From: Microvirga terricola
GTDB taxonomy: Bacteria > Pseudomonadota > Alphaproteobacteria > Rhizobiales > Beijerinckiaceae
DNA length: 64,000 nucleotides
NCBI RefSeq assembly: GCF_011777495.1
Contig: NZ_JAATJS010000001.1
Location: 558,001 to 622,000, forward strand
Reading direction: 5' to 3'
The notes under the pieces were generated by a model. That model did no database searches. It was not told where the DNA came from and worked only from the letters and a program-made list of their open reading frames with translations. Both the position numbers and the translations under genes were made by a program. Shown here one piece after another: positions 58,079 through 64,000 of this stretch (the first letter of the stretch is position 1; each line of letters begins with the position of its first letter).

Positions 58079-58105
58079 GGTCTCCTGCATCCAGGAGACC
58101 ATGCT
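58061..58105. repeat. Inverted and tandem repeat covering the stress-protein start
   Basis: AGCATGGTCTCCTGG at 58061-58075 is an exact inverted copy of CCAGGAGACCATGCT at 58091-58105. The unit CATGGTCTCCTG also occurs in tandem at 58063-58074 and 58076-58087. The arms contain the start codon and Shine-Dalgarno of the stress-protein gene on the minus strand. Confidence 0.8.
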
Positions 58106-58145
58106 GCGTCAGCCGCCGACCGGACGCAAGTTCGACCTGAGGCAA

Positions 58146-59186
58146 TCAGCGCGCGCGGACGAAGCCGACGATGTCCTTGACCGCATCCATGGTCGTTGAC
58201 GCGATGGCGCGGGCGCGGTTGGAGCCGTCCACCAGCACCGCGTCGATATGGCCGGGATCGGCCATGAGGCGGCGCATCTCGTCCGCGATGGGCGAGAGCT
58301 TGGCGACAGCCACATCGACGAGCGCGGCCTTGAAGCCGGAGAACTGTGAGCCGCCATGCTGGTGCAGCACGTCCTCCGCCGTGGTGTCGGTCAACGCGGC
58401 GTAGATCGCCACGAGGTTTTCGGCCTCGGGACGGGTTTTGAGGCCCTCGACCTCGCTCGGCAGCGGCTCGGGATCGGTTTTGGCCTTGCGCACCTTCTGC
58501 GCGATGGTGTCCGCATCATCCGTCAGGTTGATGCGCGAATAATCGGAGGGGTCCGACTTCGACATCTTCTTCGAGCCGTCGCGCAGCGACATGACGCGCG
58601 TCGCCGGGCCCTGGATCAGCGGCTCGGTGAGCGGGAAGAAGGCATCGCCGAAGCCGTTCTCAGTAATCGATTCCGCCCAGTCGTTGTTGAACTTCTGCGC
58701 GATGTCGCGGGTCAGCTCGAGATGCTGCTTTTGGTCCTCACCCACCGGCACATGGGTGGCGCGATAGACCAGGATGTCGGCGGCCATGAGGTTCGGGTAG
58801 GCGTAGAGGCCGACGGAGGCGTTCTCCCGGTCCTTGCCGGCCTTGTCCTTGAACTGGGTCATGCGGTTGAGCCAGCCGAGGCGGGCGACGCAGTTGAACA
58901 CCCAGGCCAGTTCCGCGTGCTCTGGCACCTGCGACTGATTGAAGACGATGTGGCGCTTCGGGTCGATGCCGACGGCGAGATACGCGGCGGTCACTTCCCG
59001 GATCTTGTCGTGCAGTTCCTTGGGGTTTTGCGGCACGGTGATCGCGTGCATGTCGACGACGCAATAGATGCAGTCGTAGAGGTCCTGCATGGTCACGAAG
59101 CGCTTGATGGCCCCGAGATAGTTGCCGAGGTGGAGATTGCCCGTCGGCTGCACGCCCGAGAACACGAGCTCCTTGAACTTCGCCAT
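58146..59186 (-). CDS. trpS: TrpS, tryptophanyl-tRNA synthetase
   Basis: TrpS charges tRNA-Trp. The class I HIGH-like motif is [14 protein letters not shown] near residue 14, and KMSKS is in [19 protein letters not shown]. The protein is 346 residues from ATG 59186 (TTG 59195 adds three). It sits between murJ and the usp gene, the conserved rhizobial order. Confidence 0.97.
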   Translation of the reverse strand: MAKFKELVFSGVQPTGNLHLGNYLGAIKRFVTMQDLYDCIYCVVDMHAITVPQNPKELHDKIREVTAAYLAVGIDPKRHIVFNQSQVPEHAELAWVFNCVARLGWLNRMTQFKDKAGKDRENASVGLYAYPNLMAADILVYRATHVPVGEDQKQHLELTRDIAQKFNNDWAESITENGFGDAFFPLTEPLIQGPATRVMSLRDGSKKMSKSDPSDYSRINLTDDADTIAQKVRKAKTDPEPLPSEVEGLKTRPEAENLVAIYAALTDTTAEDVLHQHGGSQFSGFKAALVDVAVAKLSPIADEMRRLMADPGHIDAVLVDGSNRARAIASTTMDAVKDIVGFVRAR

Positions 59187-59255
59187 CGTCTTCAAAACTC
59201 CAAACGCCTGTCGCGGCGGGGGTTATGACAGGGCCCCGCCCGGATGCAAGCGGTC

Positions 59256-60893
59256 TTAAGGTTTTTTCGTGAACAGAGCCATCTCGGCACGTGTCACCGC
59301 GCCGGTGAGGAAGACGGATGCCCCATAGAGCGCCAATCCGCCAAGACAGAGGGCGGTCAGCGTCGCGGCATTCGCGTGGGGCGCGAATGTCAGGGCGGCG
59401 GCGAGACCGAGGCTCATGATGAGGGTCGAGGCCGCGATTCGGGAAAGTTTCGCCAGCGCGGGCCGGTCGATGGCCCAGAGGCCGACCCGCTTCAGAAGCA
59501 GGGCGAGTGCGGCCGCATGGGCGAGGCAGCCGAGGCTGATGCCGACGGCAATCCCCGCCATGCCAAACACCGCGCCCAGGGGCAGCCCTGCGGCGATAGT
59601 GACGATGATCCCGAGGCCGGTGGCCAACAGCGTCGCGCGTAAAGAACCTTGCGCGAAAAGGGTCTGACTCAAGACCTTGCCGAGGGTCGCGAAGGGAAGG
59701 CCGAGGCTCAAGCCCATGAGGACGAGTGCGGTGCCCTTGGTATCCGCGGGCGTGAAGGCTCCGCGCTCGAACAGCACGGCGGCGATGGGTTCGGCCAGAA
59801 TAGCAAGAGCGGCGCAGGCGGGGAGCGCGAGCAGCAGGGCGATTTCAAGCGCCCGGTTCTGCGCGGCGATGATGGCCTTGGCGTCGCCGCCCCGGTGCCG
59901 CAGGGCGATTTCGGGCAGGAGCACGCTTGCTCCCAGAGCCGCCACGAGGCCGACGGGCAATTGCACCACCCGGTCGGCGTAATAGAGCCAGGACACGCCG
60001 GAGGGAAAGAACGAGGCGATCTGCGTGCCGACGAGAATGAAAAGCTGCGCCGCGCCGCTTGCCACGAGGGCCGGAAGGCCGGCCAGCAACAGGCTTTTCA
60101 GCGCGGGTGACAGACGAGGCTTTTGGAATCGCGCGACGTCGCCGCCGCTGTGTCCCAACCCTCCTCCCCCTTGTGGGGAGGAGTTGGAGGTGGGGGTGTC
60201 GGCGCCACTTTTTGAAAGGGTGGCGCTCACACCCCGACCCTGGCCCTCCCCACAAGGGGGAGGGGAAAAGAGGGCGACGGCCACAAGGACCAACTGCACG
60301 AAGCCGGAGACGCTCGAGGCCACCGCGAGCCAGATCGCCTTGCGCTCGACGCCAAGCGAGTTGGCATTCTCCAGAATGACAATAGCGCCGATGAGCCCGA
60401 GATTGACGGCCAGTGGCGCGAGCGCGGTGGCGGTGTAGCGGCCGCGCATGTTCAACAGCGCCGCACCGAGGGAGGCGAGCGTCACGCCGATCACGGTCGG
60501 AAAACCGAGGCGGGTATAGAGCGCGACGAGCGCCAGCGTCCCGTCATCGCCCTGAAGCCCGGGGGCCAGCACGAAGGCGATGACGCCCGCTCCGATTTCG
60601 ATGAGCGCGGTGAGGCCTAAAAGACCCAGCGCGAAGGTGGTGATGACATCGCCCGCGAGCTTCGCCCGCTCCTCGGGCTCCAGGCGCGCCAGTGCCGGGA
60701 TCAGCGCCGGGTTCAGCCCGCCCTCGGCGGCGATGCGGCGCACGAGATTGGGCAGGCGGAACGCGGCCAGAAAGGCATCCGCCACCGGCCCTGCGCCGAG
60801 CGCCTGCGCGAACAGGATGTCTCGGACAAAGCCTAAGACCCGCGACGCGACGGCGCCGAGCCCGACGAGGAGGGAGGAGCGGATAAGCGACAT
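59256..60893 (-). CDS. murJ: MurJ, lipid II flippase, with a repeat-derived insert
   Basis: MurJ flips lipid II to the periplasm for peptidoglycan synthesis and is essential. The protein starts MSLIRSSLLVGLGAVASRVLGFVRDILFAQALGAGPVADAFLAAFRLPN with the conserved Arg/Asn of the MOP fold and shows 13-14 transmembrane helices. At about residues 210-245 it carries an in-frame insert (FSPPPCGEGQGRGVSATLSK, then GADTPTSNSSPQGGGGLG) encoded by a palindromic repeat at 60160-60265, in the cytoplasmic loop that joins the two lobes. The 545 residues exceed the usual 510-530. Function is probably kept, since the frame is intact. Confidence 0.95.
   Translation of the reverse strand: MSLIRSSLLVGLGAVASRVLGFVRDILFAQALGAGPVADAFLAAFRLPNLVRRIAAEGGLNPALIPALARLEPEERAKLAGDVITTFALGLLGLTALIEIGAGVIAFVLAPGLQGDDGTLALVALYTRLGFPTVIGVTLASLGAALLNMRGRYTATALAPLAVNLGLIGAIVILENANSLGVERKAIWLAVASSVSGFVQLVLVAVALFSPPPCGEGQGRGVSATLSKSGADTPTSNSSPQGGGGLGHSGGDVARFQKPRLSPALKSLLLAGLPALVASGAAQLFILVGTQIASFFPSGVSWLYYADRVVQLPVGLVAALGASVLLPEIALRHRGGDAKAIIAAQNRALEIALLLALPACAALAILAEPIAAVLFERGAFTPADTKGTALVLMGLSLGLPFATLGKVLSQTLFAQGSLRATLLATGLGIIVTIAAGLPLGAVFGMAGIAVGISLGCLAHAAALALLLKRVGLWAIDRPALAKLSRIAASTLIMSLGLAAALTFAPHANAATLTALCLGGLALYGASVFLTGAVTRAEMALFTKKP
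60160..60265. repeat. Palindromic repeat inserted in frame within murJ
   Basis: The arms CCTCCCCCTTGTGGGGAGG (near 60160-60183) and CCTCCCCACAAGGGGGAGG (near 60244-60265) are inverted copies, with an inner hairpin GCGCCAC/GTGGCGC. It belongs to the same family as 57392-57550. The translated product is a Pro/Gly/Ser-rich loop. Confidence 0.88.
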
Positions 60894-60952
60894 GCCCTTT
60901 GGCGATTAAGCCTTTCCGGTTTGCTTGTCCAAGGCGACGAAGGGCTGATCCC

Positions 60953-62386
60953 TTATGCCGCCTTGCCGTTCAGATGCTCCGGCGTCACCTCGGGCGGGAT
61001 TGGGCAGACATAAGGCCTGCCGCCGGTGCGTTCGCGCAACTCCGCCTTGGCGCGGGCGATGAGATCGGGGTTGCGCAGGCAATCGGCGGCGGTGGTGGCC
61101 ATGGCCTTGGCGGCGAGCACCATGCCCTTGTGCGCGGCGGGCAGGTTGCCCTGCGTCACGAGCTGCCAGGTGTGGAAGGCGGTGCCGACGGCAAAACACG
61201 CCGTGTGGCATTGCGCGGTCGGCACGACCCAGCTCACATCGCCCACATCGGTGGAACCCATCATCACGCCTTCGCGCTCGGGCATCGCGAGCACGGCGTC
61301 GTGAAGCGCTTTACCCTTGAGGCTGGCGTGCACCTTCACGTTTTCCTGAATGTCGGCTGCCGTCAGTGCGGCTTTCTGGAGCTTGTCGGCGAAAGAAACA
61401 TCCGCCGCATCGAACGGCGGTGGGCCGAGGCGCTTCATGTTTTCGTACATCGCGTCCTGTAACGCCTTGTTCGGCACGATGTTGGAGGTCGCATCCGTGA
61501 TCTGCACTTCGACGCTCGTCTCCGTCATCAAAGCTGCGCCCTCCGCGATCTTCTTCACGCGCTCGAACAGCGTCATCGCATCGGGCAGATGCGGCGAACG
61601 CACGAGGTAAAGGCTCTCCGCATAGGCCTGCACCACGTTCGGCGCGATGCCGCCGGTGTTGGTGGTGGCATAGTGCACGCGTGCGTCGGAGGGCATGTGC
61701 TCGCGCATGTAGTTCACGCCCACATTCATCAATTCCACCGCATCGAGCGCGCTGCGTCCGAGATGGGGCGAGGCGGCGGCGTGCGCCGCGCGGCCGGTGA
61801 AGCGGAAGTAGGCCTGCACGCAGGCGAGCGAGCTCATGGTCGAGACTTCGTTGATGACGTTCGGATGCCAGCAGAACGCGGCATCGAGATCGTCAAAGAG
61901 CCCAGCGCGAGCCATGAAGGTCTTGCCCGAGCCGCTCTCTTCCGCAGGGCACCCGTAATAGCGCACGGTGCCGGCAATGCCTTCGCCTTCGAGCGCGTCC
62001 TTCAACGCCACGGCGGCGAGCGCCGAGCCCGAGCCCAACAGGTTGTGGCCGCAGCCATGGCCCGGCGTGCCCGCCTTCGTCGGCGCATGTTCCGTCACGC
62101 CGGAAATTTGCGCGAGATCGGGCAGCGCATCGAACTCGCCCAGAATGCCGACGATGGGGCCGCCTTTGCCCGCCTCCGCCACGAAGGCCGTCGCCATGCC
62201 GCCCACGTTACGCGTAATACTAAAGCCCTCGGCTTCGAGCATTGTGATCTGCTCCTCGACCGCGCGATGCTCCTCGAAAGCCAACTCCGGCATGGCCCAG
62301 ATGCGGTCGCTCGAATCACAGAAGGCCTTGCTCTTCGCCTCCACGCGGCGGGCGATTTCATCGAGGCTCAGGCGGTCGTTCAGCAT
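60953..62386 (-). CDS. M20-family amidohydrolase, p-aminobenzoyl-glutamate hydrolase-like (AbgB type)
   Basis: A 477-residue zinc peptidase/amidohydrolase. Motifs: VGILGEFDALPDLAQ, the metal motif GHGCGHNLLGSGSALAAVAL, PAEESGSGKTFMARAGLFDDLDAAF with the catalytic Glu-Glu, and the dimerisation region ending with HPNVINEV and GRAAHAAASPHLGRSALDAVELMN. This matches AbgB, which cleaves p-aminobenzoyl-glutamate, but related amidohydrolases act on other N-acyl amino acids. It lies between murJ and a histidine phosphatase on the minus strand with short gaps. Confidence 0.88.
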   Translation of the reverse strand: MLNDRLSLDEIARRVEAKSKAFCDSSDRIWAMPELAFEEHRAVEEQITMLEAEGFSITRNVGGMATAFVAEAGKGGPIVGILGEFDALPDLAQISGVTEHAPTKAGTPGHGCGHNLLGSGSALAAVALKDALEGEGIAGTVRYYGCPAEESGSGKTFMARAGLFDDLDAAFCWHPNVINEVSTMSSLACVQAYFRFTGRAAHAAASPHLGRSALDAVELMNVGVNYMREHMPSDARVHYATTNTGGIAPNVVQAYAESLYLVRSPHLPDAMTLFERVKKIAEGAALMTETSVEVQITDATSNIVPNKALQDAMYENMKRLGPPPFDAADVSFADKLQKAALTAADIQENVKVHASLKGKALHDAVLAMPEREGVMMGSTDVGDVSWVVPTAQCHTACFAVGTAFHTWQLVTQGNLPAAHKGMVLAAKAMATTAADCLRNPDLIARAKAELRERTGGRPYVCPIPPEVTPEHLNGKAA

Positions 62387-62417
62387 GGCGTTGTTCCTCA
62401 GGTGTTTTATCGTTTGT

Positions 62418-63008
62418 TCAAGCGGCGATGTCGTTGCTGGTCAGCCGCTCGATAGTGCGGTTGTGCAGGCGAAAGACGACGTCCTGCGGCTCTGATTGAT
62501 GCAGCGCGGCGTCGTGGTCGAGACCTGCATAGACGCCGCGCAAAATCTTGCCGAAGAAGCCGTGCGCGACGGCGATGGTCGGCTGCGTCACGGATTGCAG
62601 CCATGCGCTCGCCCGCTTTCGAGCCTCATCGACCGTTTCGCCATCGGGCGAGCGGAAATACCAGTCGTGATCCGTCGCGCCAGTGAGGCGCCCCGGCCAG
62701 CGCGCCTCGACTTCGGGGCGGGTCAAGCCGTCCCACGAACCCATCGTGAGTTCGGCCAATTGCGGATCGGTCTCAAGGGACAGCCCCAGCGCCTCGCTGA
62801 CGAAGCCAGCCGTCTGGCGCGCGCGTCCGAGCGGGCTTGAAACGAGACGTAAGGCGGGCCGTGGCCCGAGCTCACGGAGCAGAATCGAGGCCATCAGAGC
62901 GGCCTGATTCCGTCCCTTCTCGGTCAGGGGCGAGTCGAGATGGCCCTGGAGCCTTCCGGCCCGGTTCCATTCGGTTTCGCCATGACGGAGGAAATACAAA
63001 GGAGGCAT
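62418..63008 (-). CDS. Histidine phosphatase family protein (phosphoglycerate mutase-like)
   Basis: A 196-residue protein with the RHG motif LYFLRHGETEWNRAGRLQGHLDSPLTEKG, the second conserved region RLVSSPLGRARQTAG, the E in LAELTMGSWDGLTRPEVEARWPGRL and the His in TIAVAHGFFGKILRG. It is probably a phosphatase rather than a mutase, as in most small members; substrate unknown. ATG at 63008 is chosen; an in-frame ATG at 63068 would add 20 residues before the fold. Confidence 0.88.
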   Translation of the reverse strand: MPPLYFLRHGETEWNRAGRLQGHLDSPLTEKGRNQAALMASILLRELGPRPALRLVSSPLGRARQTAGFVSEALGLSLETDPQLAELTMGSWDGLTRPEVEARWPGRLTGATDHDWYFRSPDGETVDEARKRASAWLQSVTQPTIAVAHGFFGKILRGVYAGLDHDAALHQSEPQDVVFRLHNRTIERLTSNDIAA

Positions 63009-63103
63009 GACGCGTTTTTTAGAACAGGTTGCCGCGCGCTGAAACTGCTTTGCGGTGAGACGAGCCATGCCTTTGTCACATCGACAGCCGCGATCATTGC
63101 CAT

Positions 63104-63131
63104 TTGCGGCGGCGGGACGTGACGATATGAT
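63104..63131 (+). promoter_or_regulatory. Candidate promoter of anmK
   Basis: TTGCGG and TATGAT are separated by 16 bases, about 30 bases before the GTG start at 63162. The -10 matches consensus in five of six positions. Confidence 0.4.
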
Positions 63132-63161
63132 CGCCGCCGATTTGTGAACGGGGAGAACGTT

Positions 63162-64000
63162 GTGACGTCAGTGTGGGCCATTGGATTGATGACGGGAACC
63201 GTTCTCGACGGCAATATCGACATCGCCTTGATCAAGACGGATGGGCAGACCATCCAGGAATTCGGTCCCTGGACGCTCGCCCCCTATCCGGCCGGGCTGA
63301 CGCCTCTGCTGCGCAAGTCCATGGAGCAGGCCCGCGACTGGAATTTTCAGGGGCCGGAGCCCACAATTTTCGCCGAAGCCGAGGATGCGCTGACCCGCGC
63401 GCAATCGGCCGCGGTCACGGCCTTTCTCGCGAAGGAGGGCATCAAGCCCTCCGACATCGCGGTCATCGGCTTTCACGGCCAGACCATGCTGCACCGCGCC
63501 CCCGATGGCGCGCGCCACGGCCAGACGCGCCAGCTCGGCAACGGCGCCCTCATGGCGAAGCTTGTCGGCACTAGCGTCGCATTCGATTTCCGCACCGCCG
63601 ACATGGCAGCCGGCGGCCAGGGCGCGCCGCTGGCGGCGAGCTACCACGTCGCGCTGCTGCGCAGCATCGATGCCAAGCCGAATTCGGCGGTGCTCAACCT
63701 CGGCGGCGTGAGCAACGTCACGTGGTGGGGCGGCGGCGACACCATGATCGCCTTCGACACCGGCCCGGCCAATGCGCCGCTCAATGACTGGATCCGCCAG
63801 CACGGCCTCGGCGACATGGACCGCGACGGCCTGATCGCCTCGCGCGGCACAGTGGACGAGGCGCGTCTCGCCAAGCTTTTGGAACACCCCTATCTCACCG
63901 CCGCCTACCCGAAGTCGCTGGATCGTAACGACTTCACCGCCGCGATGGCCGAGGGCCTGAGCCTGGAGGACGGCGCCGCGACGCTTACCGCCTTCACGGC
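63162..64000 (+). CDS. anmK: AnmK, anhydro-N-acetylmuramic acid kinase (3' end cut by the window)
   Basis: AnmK phosphorylates 1,6-anhydro-MurNAc to MurNAc-6-phosphate in peptidoglycan recycling. About 279 residues are present: [25 protein letters not shown] (the ATP/substrate Gly-Leu-Met-x-Gly-Thr motif), [29 protein letters not shown] and [16 protein letters not shown] at 63162 is the start, with GGGAG six bases before. It recycles the anhydro sugars released by lytic transglycosylases such as MltA at 18.8 kb. The gene runs off the right edge. Confidence 0.93.
   Translation, partial: MTSVWAIGLMTGTVLDGNIDIALIKTDGQTIQEFGPWTLAPYPAGLTPLLRKSMEQARDWNFQGPEPTIFAEAEDALTRAQSAAVTAFLAKEGIKPSDIAVIGFHGQTMLHRAPDGARHGQTRQLGNGALMAKLVGTSVAFDFRTADMAAGGQGAPLAASYHVALLRSIDAKPNSAVLNLGGVSNVTWWGGGDTMIAFDTGPANAPLNDWIRQHGLGDMDRDGLIASRGTVDEARLAKLLEHPYLTAAYPKSLDRNDFTAAMAEGLSLEDGAATLTAFT

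Overview
The window is a 64 kb, GC-rich, almost fully coding stretch of a chromosome from an alphaproteobacterium of the Hyphomicrobiales (Rhizobiales) type. The assignment rests on gene order (mnmE-mnmG-rsmG-parA-parB and rho-hemJ-hemE-origin-PPSR-maf-aroE-coaE-dnaQ-secB), a Fur/Mur regulator beside tsaB-rimI, a BA14K-type secreted protein, and several dispersed palindromic repeats of the kind common in that order. I cannot name the genus. No rRNA, tRNA, CRISPR array, insertion sequence or prophage was recognised.

The left part (1-17.8 kb) is the origin-proximal region. A segregation module on the minus strand (parA, parB and two perfect 16-bp parS palindromes, at 2949 and 4940) lies 8.5-10.5 kb from a probable chromosomal origin at 13.3-13.65 kb. 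That gap sits between hemE and the PPSR gene, the position of the Caulobacter origin. It carries a TTAA-N7-TTAA CtrA-type box, four TCCACA DnaA-like cores and eight GANTC methylation sites. Around it lie tRNA modification (mnmE, mnmG), 16S methylation (rsmG), rho, haem synthesis (hemJ, hemE), a DUF255 thioredoxin-fold protein, and an outward plus-strand run maf-aroE-coaE-dnaQ that meets secB tail to tail.

From 18 to 31.8 kb, plus-strand operons carry a TimA/MltA/Smr/XRE cluster, an adenosine-kinase-like sugar kinase, and the alphaproteobacterial cluster tsaB-rimI-fur/mur-plsC-miaB-phoH-ybeY-corC-lnt, then an XRE regulator. A foreign-looking gene with a HEPN-like motif sits between plsC and miaB. 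From 31.8 to 44.7 kb lie metK-trmB and the translation/transcription operon rimP-nusA-ylxR-infB-rbfA-truB-rpsO-pnp. It has a promoter and a terminator-like attenuator hairpin in front of rimP, an AT-richer orphan gene between truB and rpsO, and three stacked hairpins plus a possible leader peptide in front of pnp.

From 44.7 to 51 kb there is a mixed region: a secreted orphan, a flavin-oxidoreductase-like protein, RidA, two secreted proteins sharing a BA14K-like C-terminus, and the hslV/hslU protease genes. The conserved membrane-protein gene between hslV and hslU is broken by one in-frame TGA. From 51.2 to 56 kb lies a histidine operon (hisB, DUF2628, hisH, hisA, hisF, hisE) ending in coaA, with a large dispersed repeat between hisF and hisE. 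The right end (56-64 kb) is mostly minus strand: a RutE-like nitroreductase, a NifU-like Fe-S protein, a universal stress protein, trpS, murJ, an M20 amidohydrolase and a histidine phosphatase, then a plus-strand anmK that runs off the edge. A palindromic repeat lies in frame inside murJ, and a repeat of the same family lies between the NifU-like and stress-protein genes.

The most unusual items are the repeat-derived insert in MurJ, the HEPN-motif gene, the nonsense-broken gene between hslV and hslU, the origin itself and the RNA structures in the rimP and pnp leaders. I saw no cluster that makes a convincing new multi-gene system.
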